Positions 16,833 to 25,442 of a DNA stretch of 64,000 bases are shown one piece after another. The notes under the pieces were generated by a model, which saw nothing but the letters and a program-made list of their open reading frames with translations, did not search any database and was not told where the DNA came from. This DNA is from Jilunia laotingensis. Its GTDB lineage: Bacteria; Bacteroidota; Bacteroidia; Bacteroidales; Bacteroidaceae. The stretch lies in the NCBI RefSeq assembly GCF_014385165.1, contig NZ_JACRTF010000001.1:744001-808000 (forward strand), read 5' to 3'. Both the position numbers and the translations under genes were made by a program. Each line of letters begins with the position of its first letter. Positions within the stretch are counted from its first letter, which is position 1.

Positions 16833-18446
16833 ATGGCAAATATTAAACAAGCAGTGAAGCTAGGAGTTTTCACCCTGGCAATCATGAATGTTACGGCAGT
16901 TGTATCCCTGCGTGGACTTCCTGCCGAGGCCGTTTATGGAATGAGTTCGGCCTTCTATTATCTATTTGCAGCCATTGTCTTTTTAATTCCGACATCACTC
17001 GTTGCAGCGGAATTGGCTGCCATGTTTCAAGACAAACAAGGTGGTGTGTTCCGTTGGGTAGGCGAAGCCTATGGAAAGAAACTAGGCTTCCTTGCTATCT
17101 GGCTACAATGGATCGAAAGTACGATATGGTATCCTACAGTGCTTACATTCGGTGCTGTATCTATCGCTTTCATAGGTACTAACGATGCTCACGACATGTC
17201 GCTGGCAAGCAACAAAGTTTATACACTGGTCGTGGTGCTTATCATTTATTGGTTAGCTACCTTCATCTCTCTGAAAGGTATGGGATGGGTTGGTAAAGTG
17301 GCCAAAGTCGGTGGTCTTGTAGGTACCATTATCCCGGCAGCCCTACTGATCATTTTAGGAATTGTCTTTCTGGCATCGGGTGGAGTTTCCAACCTGGACT
17401 TCCACAGCAGTTTCTTCCCCGATTTCACCAACTTCGACAACGTTGTACTGGCAGCAAGTATCTTCCTCTTTTATGCCGGTATGGAAATGGGCGGTATCCA
17501 TGTAAAAGACATGGTCAATCCGTCCAAGAACTATCCGAAGGCTGTATTTATCGGTGCGTTTATTACCGTTGTCATCTTCGTACTCGGCACATTCGCATTG
17601 GGTATCATCATTCCGGCTAAGGACATAAACCTGACACAGAGCTTACTTGTCGGATTCGACAATTACTTTAAGTATATCCATGCTTCCTGGTTGTCACCAA
17701 TCATTGCTATCGCCCTTGCATTCGGTGTATTGGCAGGTGTATTGACATGGGTCGCAGGTCCGTCAAAAGGTATATTTGCCGTAGGAAAAGCTGGTTATAT
17801 GCCTCCTTTCTTCCAGAAAACCAACAAATTAGGTGTACAAAAGAATATCCTTTACGTACAAGGTGGGGCTGTAACCGTATTAAGTCTTTTGTTCGTTGTC
17901 ATGCCATCCGTACAGAGCTTCTATCAGATTCTTTCTCAGTTGACAGTAATACTTTATCTGGTGATGTACCTGCTCATGTTCTCCGGTGCAATCTATCTGC
18001 GTTACAATATGAAGAAAGCCAACCGCCCGTTCCGTATCGGTAAAAAAGGTAATGGTTTGATGTGGCTCATAGGCGGACTCGGCTTCTGTGGTTCATTATT
18101 AGCTTTCATCCTTAGCTTTATCCCGCCTAGCCAGATTTCTACAGGCAGCAATACAGTATGGTTCTCCGTTCTTATCATCGGTGCATTGATTGTTATCATC
18201 GCTCCGTTCATCATTTATGCTTCTAAGAAACCGTCTTGGGTTGATCCGAACACAAGTTTCGAACCGTTCCACTGGGAAGAACAGGCTAAGCCACAAGTAG
18301 CTACAACAACAAGTAGTGCAACAACTACCGCAAAAGCAGCTCCGGCAAGCAGTACCTCCGCAAATAATACCGGTTCTTCAACCTCTTCTGCTTCGAAGAA
18401 AGCCTCCGATACAGAAAGCAATAACGACAATCCTCCCAAAGGATAG
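16833..18446 (+). CDS. gadC: Glutamate:GABA antiporter
   Basis: 537 residues, APC-superfamily carrier with about twelve membrane helices. Early features VSLRGLPAEAVYGMSSAFYY and QDKQGGVFRWVGEAYGKKLGFLAIWLQW are those of the GadC group. After the last helix comes a conserved WVDPNTSFEPFHWEE, then a Thr/Ser/Ala-rich tail of about 60 residues with low complexity, longer and more polar than the C-plug of E. coli GadC. It exchanges external glutamate for internal GABA, exporting the product of GadB. It is transcribed in the same direction as gadB-glsA but separated by the minus-strand channel gene, so it probably has its own promoter. Confidence 0.93.
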   Translation: MANIKQAVKLGVFTLAIMNVTAVVSLRGLPAEAVYGMSSAFYYLFAAIVFLIPTSLVAAELAAMFQDKQGGVFRWVGEAYGKKLGFLAIWLQWIESTIWYPTVLTFGAVSIAFIGTNDAHDMSLASNKVYTLVVVLIIYWLATFISLKGMGWVGKVAKVGGLVGTIIPAALLIILGIVFLASGGVSNLDFHSSFFPDFTNFDNVVLAASIFLFYAGMEMGGIHVKDMVNPSKNYPKAVFIGAFITVVIFVLGTFALGIIIPAKDINLTQSLLVGFDNYFKYIHASWLSPIIAIALAFGVLAGVLTWVAGPSKGIFAVGKAGYMPPFFQKTNKLGVQKNILYVQGGAVTVLSLLFVVMPSVQSFYQILSQLTVILYLVMYLLMFSGAIYLRYNMKKANRPFRIGKKGNGLMWLIGGLGFCGSLLAFILSFIPPSQISTGSNTVWFSVLIIGALIVIIAPFIIYASKKPSWVDPNTSFEPFHWEEQAKPQVATTTSSATTTAKAAPASSTSANNTGSSTSSASKKASDTESNNDNPPKG

Positions 18447-18502
18447 AGCATACATATATAAATAAGGTGTAGGAACTACCACAAAAGTCCTGAAATAGTA
18501 AA

Positions 18503-18545
18503 TTCACCCTCACTACCATGTAATGAGGGTGAACTTCTATTTTAA
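18503..18545. terminator. Terminator between gadC and the sensor kinase
   Basis: TTCACCCTCA (18503-18512) pairs perfectly with TGAGGGTGAA (18524-18533), followed by CTTCTATTTT. It serves the convergent ends of gadC and the kinase gene. Confidence 0.8.
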
Positions 18546-18604
18546 ACATTCTCGAAAATTCTTTTATTGATATTATCAAGACATCCTCCTCCCCTTCACA
18601 CGTG

Positions 18605-19843
18605 TTAATCGTATGCTCCAAGAGGCACTGCAAACCAGAACGTAGACCCGATCCCTTGCTGTGACTCTACACCTATTCGTCCGCCTAACTTCTCAACAAT
18701 GGTTTGCGAAAGTGTCAATCCCAGCCCAGTCCCAGGTATTTCCCGGTCTAATTTTATGAAACGATTGAATATTTTATCCCGTTCGTCTTCCGGAATGCCA
18801 CTACCTGTATCTGTTACAAAAAAGTATATTTCATTATCCTCCTTTAACTGACAGCCAAAACGAATCTCTCCTTGCTGAGTAAACTTCATTGCGTTTGTTA
18901 ACAGGTTGATAAGAACTTGCATCACACGTTGCCGTTCTGTCCGAATCATAATAGGATCAAGCCCAGCGTCGCAAAGCAGCGTAATATCCGGTTTCTCTTT
19001 TAGCCTGAACTTAAACAATTCGTATAACTCTCGTAAAAGGTCATTCACATCAAAGTCGGAATATTGAAAATTCAAAGTACCGGAGTCTATCTGCGACAAA
19101 TCAAGAATATCATTTATTAATTTCAGCAATCGGTCATTATTCTGATTAATAATGTCGATATACATATCCTTTTCTTCTTTATCAGAAGCCGTAGCCAATA
19201 AACTTGAAAAGCCGACAATTGCATTGAGAGGCGTCCGTACTTCATGGCTCATATTCTCAATAAACGAAGCTTTAAGCTTATCACATGAAAGCACGTTCTC
19301 TTTTTCCAATAAAAGAAGGCGTTCTACATTTTTAAGTTCGCTAATATCATTTATAGTCAGTAATACTCTGAATCCACCGTCAATATTCAGACAAGTGCCT
19401 GACACATATACATCACACGGGAGTATCTGTTGTCTGTCCGCACTAAGTAACTTCATCGAAGCTTCGAACCTGCTAAAGTCTTTACCATCCTCAAAGGTAC
19501 AGCTAATTTTAGCACGTATGCCACACAACTTACAGTGTTCATGCATTCCACATCCTCCTGCCTCCACTGCATTCTTACAGTGCAACAAATCCCCGACCCG
19601 CTTTATACTCTTATCCTCAGGCAGACGGTTGAGTGTATAGTAATTTGTTTTTTGTACGACGAAATTCTTATCGATTAAGAAAAAGCAAGTACCCAACTTC
19701 TGCAATATTTCATCTGAATCATGCAACTTTTGTGACACACTCTCTTTTTCACGAGAAGTTCTTTCCTGCAACTGTCTGTACTTTACGCTCATAAGAATGC
19801 CGAAAGCAAACAGAATACCCGTAGCAACGTAAGATAATATCAT
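18605..19843 (-). CDS. Membrane-anchored PAS sensor histidine kinase
   Basis: 412 residues: one N-terminal membrane helix (1-20), a short coil, a PAS domain (about 43-170), HisKA with FIENMSHEVRTPLNAIVGF (phospho-acceptor His200), and a HATPase with FVTDTGSGIPEDERDKIFNRF and GTGLGLTLSQTIVEKLGG. The PAS domain carries four closely spaced cysteines (Cys89, Cys98, Cys104, Cys107) with His101 and His103 between them, a plausible metal or redox site. There is no receiver domain and no response regulator gene nearby, so its partner is elsewhere. It ends convergently against gadC; a link to acid stress is suggested only by proximity. Confidence 0.9.
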   Translation of the reverse strand: MILSYVATGILFAFGILMSVKYRQLQERTSREKESVSQKLHDSDEILQKLGTCFFLIDKNFVVQKTNYYTLNRLPEDKSIKRVGDLLHCKNAVEAGGCGMHEHCKLCGIRAKISCTFEDGKDFSRFEASMKLLSADRQQILPCDVYVSGTCLNIDGGFRVLLTINDISELKNVERLLLLEKENVLSCDKLKASFIENMSHEVRTPLNAIVGFSSLLATASDKEEKDMYIDIINQNNDRLLKLINDILDLSQIDSGTLNFQYSDFDVNDLLRELYELFKFRLKEKPDITLLCDAGLDPIMIRTERQRVMQVLINLLTNAMKFTQQGEIRFGCQLKEDNEIYFFVTDTGSGIPEDERDKIFNRFIKLDREIPGTGLGLTLSQTIVEKLGGRIGVESQQGIGSTFWFAVPLGAYD

Positions 19844-20008
19844 TGTTTGTTAATGTTGTTTTTCGATTTCCACTCCGATCATCGATTTCAGAGCGTAAAA
19901 ATATAAAAATATCCCATCCCCTTCATCTATTCCGTCTATTTAATTTCAGATTGGCATTACACAAAAAATTGACCAGATAAAAAACATTGCTTTTTTTCCA
20001 AGAAGTTG

Positions 20009-20039
20009 TTGCAGTATTAAAAAATATACCTATCTTTGC
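20009..20039 (+). promoter_or_regulatory. Promoter of the tRNA-Phe/tRNA-Pro unit
   Basis: TTG at 20009-20011, 19 bases, then TATCTTTGC at 20031-20039, the Bacteroides primary sigma pattern. The mature tRNA begins 17 bases after the -7 box. Confidence 0.85.
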
Positions 20040-20055
20040 ACCCGCAAACAAGAAA

Positions 20056-20128
20056 GGTGCCATAGCTCAGTTGGTAGAGCAAAGGACTGAAAATCCTTGT
20101 GTCCCCGGTTCGATTCCTGGTGGCACCA
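20056..20128 (+). tRNA. tRNA-Phe (GAA)
   Basis: 73 bases. Acceptor GGTGCCA pairs with TGGCACC, discriminator A; D-loop AGCTCAGTTGGTAGAGC; anticodon stem AAGGA/TCCTT around loop CTGAAAA, anticodon GAA; T-arm GGTTCGATTCC. CCA is not encoded. A second tRNA follows after 14 bases. Confidence 0.97.
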
Positions 20129-20142
20129 CCTCTAAAAAGCAG

Positions 20143-20215
20143 CGGAATGTAGCGCAGTTGGTAGCGCACTACGTTCGGGACGTAGGGGTCGGGCGTTCGA
20201 GTCGCCTCATTCCGA
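20143..20215 (+). tRNA. tRNA-Pro (CGG)
   Basis: 73 bases. Acceptor CGGAATG pairs with CATTCCG, discriminator A; anticodon stem CTACG/CGTAG around loop TTCGGGA, anticodon CGG; T-arm with GTTCGAGTC. Cotranscribed with tRNA-Phe. Confidence 0.95.
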
Positions 20216-20228
20216 CAAAAAGTTAGAG

Positions 20229-20258
20229 AAGTCACTGAGTAATCAGTGACTTTTTCTT
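20229..20258 (+). terminator. Terminator of the tRNA-Phe/Pro unit
   Basis: AAGTCACTGA (20229-20238) pairs with TCAGTGACTT (20243-20252) with a 4-base loop, followed by TTTCTTTG. Confidence 0.88.
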
Positions 20259-20379
20259 TGTTAATACATAATAATGAAGCTACATAACAAAGCTACAATT
20301 TCGAGATCATTCTCTCCCTCGCTTATTCCACCAACGCTATCCACAATAAAATGCCAAGAAATATACAGCATCGACTATA

Positions 20380-20458
20380 TTTATACACCATCTATGTATA
20401 AAAAGTATAAAAAAGATAGTATTTATGCACTAATATCCAATTTAATGCATATTTTTGC
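20380..20458 (+). promoter_or_regulatory. argR promoter with candidate ArgR operator
   Basis: TTTATACA (20380-20387), seven bases, TGTATAAA (20395-20402) is a perfect AT-rich inverted repeat of the size expected for an arginine box, followed by direct GTATAAAA copies. TATTTTTGC (20450-20458) is a -7 box 26 bases before the argR start. Autoregulation is the usual arrangement for argR; binding here is inferred. Confidence 0.55.
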
Positions 20459-20483
20459 ACCGTTCACAGAATAATTATACAAG

Positions 20484-20960
20484 ATGATGAAGAAGAAAGC
20501 CAACCGTTTAGATGCCATTAAAATGATTATCTCAAGCAAAGAGATAGGTTCTCAGGAAGAGTTGCTGCAAGCACTTGCAGCGGAAGGTTTCGAGTTGACA
20601 CAAGCCACTCTTTCACGCGATCTGAAGCAACTGAAAGTAGCCAAAGCCGCTACTATGCAGGGTAAATACGTATATGTACTGCCGAACGACATTATGTACA
20701 AACGTTCGGGCGATCAAAGTGCAACGGAAATGCTTATGAACAACGGTTTCATCTCCATGCAATTCTCCGGCAACCTGGCTGTCATTAAAACCCGACCCGG
20801 ATACGCAAGCAGCATGGCATATGACATTGACAACCGTGAATTCAGTGACATTATCGGTACGATTGCCGGTGACGATACCATCTTGCTCGTGTTACGCGAA
20901 GGGGCAGACCAACGATCCGTACGCAGCTATCTATCCATCATTATCCCGAATATTCAATAA
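20484..20960 (+). CDS. argR: Arginine repressor/activator ArgR
   Basis: 158 residues, the normal ArgR length. N-terminal winged helix (residues 1-70): RLDAIKMIISSKEIGSQEELLQALAAEGFELTQATLSRDLKQLKVAKA, where SRDLKQL is the recognition helix region. C-terminal oligomerisation and arginine-binding domain ends with GTIAGDDTILLVL, whose acidic pair matches the GDDT arginine-contact motif. Acts as an arginine-responsive hexamer on operator DNA. It is the first gene before an acyltransferase, argG, argC and argD; the gap of 130 bp holds a long imperfect hairpin, so readthrough into the arginine genes may be controlled. Confidence 0.95.
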   Translation: MMKKKANRLDAIKMIISSKEIGSQEELLQALAAEGFELTQATLSRDLKQLKVAKAATMQGKYVYVLPNDIMYKRSGDQSATEMLMNNGFISMQFSGNLAVIKTRPGYASSMAYDIDNREFSDIIGTIAGDDTILLVLREGADQRSVRSYLSIIIPNIQ

Positions 20961-20968
20961 CCGGAGTT

Positions 20969-21029
20969 TATATGGAAATAAGAAACGGGATATCTGGTTT
21001 TCAGAATCCGGTTTCTCTTATTTCATATA
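20969..21029 (+). promoter_or_regulatory. Long hairpin between argR and the arginine operon
   Basis: The arms 20969-20996 and 21002-21029 (outer part TATATGGAAATAAGAAAC against GTTTCTCTTATTTCATATA) form a stem of about 25 pairs with a few bulges. No clean T-tract follows. Could be a terminator for argR, a processing site, or an attenuator. Downstream, 21048-21080 is a TATATAAC-like direct repeat that may be the operon's own regulatory region. Confidence 0.6.
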
Positions 21030-21090
21030 ATATCTGACATACATAATCTATATAACTATATAACTATATATCTATACACTAAATAAAGAA

Positions 21091-21669
21091 ATGGATACTC
21101 AACAAATAGATGTTATGGTAGCCGACGCCTCACACGAGGTATACGTTGACACTATTTTGGAGACAATCAGAAATGCAGCTAAAGTTCGCGGGACAGGTAT
21201 TGCAGAGCGTACACACGAATATGTTGCCACCAAGATGAAGGAAGGAAAAGCAATCATTGCCCTTGAAGGAGAGAAATTCGCTGGTTTCACTTACATTGAA
21301 TCATGGGGGAACAAGCAATATGTGGCTACTTCCGGATTGATCGTACATCCCGACTATCGCGGGCTGGGCCTAGCGAAACGTATCAAACAAGCCTCCTTCC
21401 TGTTAGCTCGCCTACGATGGCCCAAGGCAAAGATATTCAGCCTCACCAGCGGTGCAGCGGTGATGAAGATGAATACGGAACTGGGTTACGTGCCCGTCAC
21501 TTTCAATGAACTGACGGATGATGACGCTTTCTGGAAAGGATGCGAAGGATGCACCAATCATGACATCCTCGTATCAAAGAACCGCAAGTTCTGCATCTGC
21601 ACCGCAATGCTTTACGATCCGGAAGACCCCAAGAATATGAAAAAAGAACAAGAAAGAAATAATATTTAA
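21091..21669 (+). CDS. GNAT acyltransferase in the arginine operon, candidate N-succinylglutamate synthase
   Basis: 192 residues, one GNAT domain: VRGTGIAERTHEYVATKMKEGKAIIALEGEKFAGFTYIESW, then the acyl-CoA binding loop YRGLGLAKRIKQA. The C-terminus has a cysteine cluster, KGCEGCTNHDILVSKNRKFCICTAMLYDP. It lies 15 bp before argG in an argG-argC-argD run. The carbamoyltransferase of this genome is the succinylornithine type, so glutamate must first be N-succinylated, and no ArgA or ArgJ is in view. By position this is the best candidate for that first step. Family and context support this; the acyl donor is inferred. Confidence 0.75.
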   Translation: MDTQQIDVMVADASHEVYVDTILETIRNAAKVRGTGIAERTHEYVATKMKEGKAIIALEGEKFAGFTYIESWGNKQYVATSGLIVHPDYRGLGLAKRIKQASFLLARLRWPKAKIFSLTSGAAVMKMNTELGYVPVTFNELTDDDAFWKGCEGCTNHDILVSKNRKFCICTAMLYDPEDPKNMKKEQERNNI

Positions 21670-21684
21670 ATAAAGATACACACT

Positions 21685-22890
21685 ATGGAGAAGAAGAAGA
21701 AAGTAGTAGTAGCATTCAGTGGAGGTCTCGACACCTCGTTTACTGTGATGTATCTGGCTAAGGAAAAAGGGTATGAAGTGTATGCCGCTTGTGCCAATAC
21801 CGGTGGTTTCAGTCCGGAACAACTGAAACAGAACGAAGAAAATGCTTATAAACTGGGTGCCGTCAAATACGTAACGCTCGACGTCACGCAGGAGTATTAC
21901 GAAAAGAGCCTGAAATATATGATATTCGGCAATGTTCTCCGTAATGGCACTTATCCTATCTCCGTCAGTTCCGAACGTATCTTCCAGGCACTGGCAATCG
22001 CCCGTTATGCAAACGAGATCGGTGCGGACGCTATCGCACACGGCTCTACGGGAGCCGGTAACGATCAGATTCGTTTCGATATGACGTTCCTGGTACTTGC
22101 CCCGGGGGTAGAAATCATTACCCTGACCCGCGACATGGCATTGAGCCGTCAGGAAGAGATCGACTACCTGAACAAGAACGGGTTCAGCGCCGACTTCACG
22201 AAATTGAAATACTCTTATAATGTAGGGCTTTGGGGCACATCGATCTGTGGCGGAGAGATTCTCGACTCTACGCAGGGGCTGCCTGAAACAGCTTACCTGA
22301 AGCAAGTGACCAAGGAGGGAAGCGAACAACTACGCCTTGAATTCAAGAATGGAGAACTCTGTGCCGTCAACGGTGAAGTGTTCGATGACAAAATCAAAGC
22401 CATCCAGAAAGTAGAAGAGATCGGTGCCCCTTACGGAATCGGGCGCGACATGCACGTAGGCGATACGATTATCGGTATCAAAGGACGTGTAGGGTTCGAG
22501 GCTGCCGCTCCGATGCTGATTATCGGTGCCCACCGTTTCCTTGAAAAATACACGCTGAGCAAATGGCAGCAGTACTGGAAAGACCAGGTAGCCAACTGGT
22601 ATGGCATGTTCCTTCACGAAAGCCAATACCTCGAACCGGTGATGCGCGACATCGAAGCCATGCTTCAAGAGTCACAACGGAACGTTAACGGTACGGTCAT
22701 CCTCGAACTGCATCCACTTTGCTTCTCTACCATCGGAGTAGACTCCAAAGATGATCTGGTGAAGAACAAATTCGGTGAATACGGAGAGATGCAAAAAGGC
22801 TGGACTGCCGAAGATGCCAAAGGATTTATCAAGGTGACTTCCACCCCGCTACGTGCATATTATGCGAACCACAAAGACGAAATTATTTAA
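21685..22890 (+). CDS. argG: Argininosuccinate synthase
   Basis: 401 residues. N-terminal PP-loop ATP site VVAFSGGLDTSFT (residues 8-20), SERIFQALAIARYANEIGADAIAHGSTGAGNDQIRFD in the middle, and GMFLHESQYLEPVMRDIEAML later, all typical of ArgG. It joins citrulline and aspartate with ATP to form argininosuccinate. It starts 15 bp after the acyltransferase and ends 18 bp before argC, so it is in one operon with them. The next enzyme, argH, lies 11 kb away on the other strand. Confidence 0.96.
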   Translation: MEKKKKVVVAFSGGLDTSFTVMYLAKEKGYEVYAACANTGGFSPEQLKQNEENAYKLGAVKYVTLDVTQEYYEKSLKYMIFGNVLRNGTYPISVSSERIFQALAIARYANEIGADAIAHGSTGAGNDQIRFDMTFLVLAPGVEIITLTRDMALSRQEEIDYLNKNGFSADFTKLKYSYNVGLWGTSICGGEILDSTQGLPETAYLKQVTKEGSEQLRLEFKNGELCAVNGEVFDDKIKAIQKVEEIGAPYGIGRDMHVGDTIIGIKGRVGFEAAAPMLIIGAHRFLEKYTLSKWQQYWKDQVANWYGMFLHESQYLEPVMRDIEAMLQESQRNVNGTVILELHPLCFSTIGVDSKDDLVKNKFGEYGEMQKGWTAEDAKGFIKVTSTPLRAYYANHKDEII

Positions 22891-22908
22891 GTTTTTAAGA
22901 ACTAAGTT

Positions 22909-23877
22909 ATGATTAAAGCAGGAATTATCGGTGGTGCAGGATATACGGCAGGCGAATTGATCCGTTTACTCATTCACCATCCCGAAACAGAAATAGTATT
23001 TATAAACAGCAGCAGTAATGCCGGCAACAAGATTACCGATGTACACGAGGGCTTATACGGAGAATGCGACCTGACCTTCACCGATGAGCTTCCGCTGGAA
23101 GACATCGATGTACTGTTCTTCTGTACCGCACATGGCGACACTAAGAAATTCATGGAAAGCCACAACATACCCGAAGATTTAAGGATCATCGACCTTTCCA
23201 TGGATTACCGTATCGCTTCGCCGGAACATGACTTCATCTACGGTTTGCCCGAACTGAACCGCCGGGCTACGTGCAAAGCCAAACATGTAGCCAATCCCGG
23301 CTGTTTTGCCACCTGCATCCAGTTGGGGCTCCTCCCGTTGGCCAAGCACCTGATGCTGAATGAGGACGTAATGGTAAACGCCATCACCGGAAGCACGGGA
23401 GCAGGTGTCAAGCCGGGGGCAACCAGCCATTTCAGCTGGCGCAACAACAACATGAGCGTCTACAAAGCTTTCGACCACCAGCATGTGCCCGAAATCAAGC
23501 AGTCGCTGAAGCAACTGCAAAACAGCTTTGATTCCGAGATCGACTTCATCCCGTACCGGGGAGATTTTCCGCGCGGCATCTTCGCCACCATCGTTGTTAA
23601 AACGAAAGTTGCCTTGGACGAGATTGTCCGCATGTACGAGGAGTACTATGCAAAAGACTCTTTCGTACACATCGTGGACAAGAACATCGACCTCAAACAG
23701 GTAGTCAATACCAACAAATGCCTGTTGCATCTGGAGAAACACGGTGACAAGCTGCTCATCATCTCCTGCATCGACAACCTGCTGAAAGGTGCCAGCGGAC
23801 AAGCCGTTCACAACATGAACCTGATGTTTAACCTGGAAGAGACAGTAGGATTAAAACTGAAACCTTCCGCTTTCTAA
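22909..23877 (+). CDS. argC: N-acyl-gamma-glutamyl-phosphate reductase
   Basis: 322 residues. NADP-binding GIIGGAGYTAGELIRLL at residues 5-21; catalytic cysteine in HVANPGCFATCIQLGLLPL (Cys132); GSTGAGVKPGATSHFSWR and the late HVPEIKQ histidine region fit the family. It reduces the acyl-glutamyl phosphate to the semialdehyde. Because the carbamoyltransferase prefers succinylornithine, the natural acyl group here is probably succinyl rather than acetyl. It ends 6 bp before argD. Confidence 0.95.
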   Translation: MIKAGIIGGAGYTAGELIRLLIHHPETEIVFINSSSNAGNKITDVHEGLYGECDLTFTDELPLEDIDVLFFCTAHGDTKKFMESHNIPEDLRIIDLSMDYRIASPEHDFIYGLPELNRRATCKAKHVANPGCFATCIQLGLLPLAKHLMLNEDVMVNAITGSTGAGVKPGATSHFSWRNNNMSVYKAFDHQHVPEIKQSLKQLQNSFDSEIDFIPYRGDFPRGIFATIVVKTKVALDEIVRMYEEYYAKDSFVHIVDKNIDLKQVVNTNKCLLHLEKHGDKLLIISCIDNLLKGASGQAVHNMNLMFNLEETVGLKLKPSAF

Positions 23878-23883
23878 ATAAAG

Positions 23884-25008
23884 ATGAACTTATTCGACGT
23901 ATATCCCCTTTTCGATATAAACATAGTGAAAGGCAAAGGTTGCCATGTATGGGATGAAAACGGCACGGAATACCTCGACCTCTACGGAGGTCATGCCGTA
24001 ATCTCCATCGGACATGCCCATCCTCACTATGTAGAAATGATCAGTAACCAAGTAGCTACGCTTGGTTTCTATTCCAATTCCGTCATCAACAAACTGCAAC
24101 AGGAAGTGGCTGCCCGTCTGGGAAAAATTTCAGGCTATGACGATTATTCACTCTTCCTTATTAACAGCGGTGCGGAAGCGAACGAAAACGCTTTGAAGCT
24201 CGCCTCTTTCCATACCGGCAGAACCAAGGTGATCTCTTTCAGCAAAGCTTTCCATGGGCGCACCTCTTTGGCGGTCGAAGCTACGGATAATCCTAAAATC
24301 ATCGCTCCTATCAATGCCAACGGGCATATGACTTATCTTCCCCTGAACGATACGGATGCCCTGAAAGCCGAACTGTCAAAGGGAGATACGTGTGCTGTCA
24401 TCATAGAAGGCATTCAGGGAGTAGGCGGCATACAAATACCGACCAGGGAATTCTTCCGGGAACTCCGGAAAGCCTGTACGGAGAACGGCACTGTCCTCAT
24501 CCTGGATGAAATACAAAGCGGATACGGCCGCAGCGGGAAATTCTTCGCCCATCAGTACGCAGGCATCCGGCCGGATATCATCACCGTAGCCAAAGGAATC
24601 GGAAACGGCTTCCCGATGGCAGGGGTATTGATTAGCCCGATGTTCAAACCAGTTTACGGCATGTTGGGAACGACTTTCGGTGGCAATCACCTTGCCTGTT
24701 CGGCAGCATTGGCTGTGATGGACGTAATAGAGCAGGAGCATTTGGTAGAAAACGCAGCAACCGTGGGGGGGTATCTGTTGGAAGAACTGAAAAAATTCCC
24801 TCAGATCAAGGAAGTACGCGGACAAGGATTGATGATCGGCATGGAATTCGACCAACCCGTGAAAGAGATCCGCAACCGCCTCATCCACGAACAAAAAGTA
24901 TTTACCGGTGCCAGCGGGACAAATGTCATCCGTCTGTTGCCTCCCCTCTGCCTCAGCAAAGCAGAAGCCGGGGAATTCCTCTCGCGGTTCAAAAGCATAC
25001 TTGATTAA
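23884..25008 (+). CDS. argD: N-acylornithine aminotransferase
   Basis: 374 residues, a class III PLP aminotransferase. INSGAEANENALKLA near residue 93, ILDEIQSGYGRSGKFFAHQ with the PLP-ring Asp208, and ITVAKGIGNGFPMAG with the Schiff-base Lys237. It makes acylornithine from the semialdehyde and glutamate; the acyl group is probably succinyl here. Somewhat shorter than the roughly 400 residues of the E. coli enzyme, but all motifs are present. Last gene of the argR-linked operon; a tandem repeat array follows and then proC. Confidence 0.94.
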   Translation: MNLFDVYPLFDINIVKGKGCHVWDENGTEYLDLYGGHAVISIGHAHPHYVEMISNQVATLGFYSNSVINKLQQEVAARLGKISGYDDYSLFLINSGAEANENALKLASFHTGRTKVISFSKAFHGRTSLAVEATDNPKIIAPINANGHMTYLPLNDTDALKAELSKGDTCAVIIEGIQGVGGIQIPTREFFRELRKACTENGTVLILDEIQSGYGRSGKFFAHQYAGIRPDIITVAKGIGNGFPMAGVLISPMFKPVYGMLGTTFGGNHLACSAALAVMDVIEQEHLVENAATVGGYLLEELKKFPQIKEVRGQGLMIGMEFDQPVKEIRNRLIHEQKVFTGASGTNVIRLLPPLCLSKAEAGEFLSRFKSILD

Positions 25009-25140
25009 TAGCCGATAAAAAAGGGAGAAAATCAAAAGGGAATTCAGTCTCTTTTATATCCTATTTCCAGCGACAGAAAAACAAGGATGTAACGAATTAA
25101 AAAGCAACATCTTACAGAGTTTTCCTCTTGACTCAATATA

Positions 25141-25232
25141 AAGAACATCCGGATGTTTTATACAATAACACCCGGATGTTTTGATATAGAACATGGGGAT
25201 GTTTTATACCACAACACCCCCATGTTCTTACA
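25141..25232. repeat. 23-bp tandem array 3 (AACATCCGGATGTT family), four units
   Basis: Units start at 25141, 25164, 25187 and 25210, all 23 bp. The first contains the perfect palindrome AACATCCGGATGTT. The middle bases vary between units as ATCCGG, ACCCGG, ATGGGG and ACCCCC. The third and fourth variants are complementary: AACATGGGG (25190-25198) pairs with CCCCATGTT (25218-25226). It is in the 434-bp gap between argD and proC; the gap also holds a -7-like TAACTTTGT at 25407-25415 for proC and nothing else recognised. Confidence 0.85.
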
Positions 25233-25442
25233 ATTAACTTCAAAGCCTTTCTTCTCCTTAAAGGCTCATAATCGCATTTCCTAAGAATATCCTTATTATT
25301 CCCAAGGGATGGCCATCGTACTGTTGAATTGATACAAAAGCACAATATTAGCCTATAAAATCAATAAAATATAAACTCTTTTATTCGCTTTCTCGTTTTT
25401 TCCTTATAACTTTGTCTCCAGTAGACTAAATAACATCAAATT

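Noticed and set aside
20017..20235. Frames of 72-79 codons on both strands over 19987-20235
   Set aside because: They are translations of the tRNA-Phe and tRNA-Pro genes.
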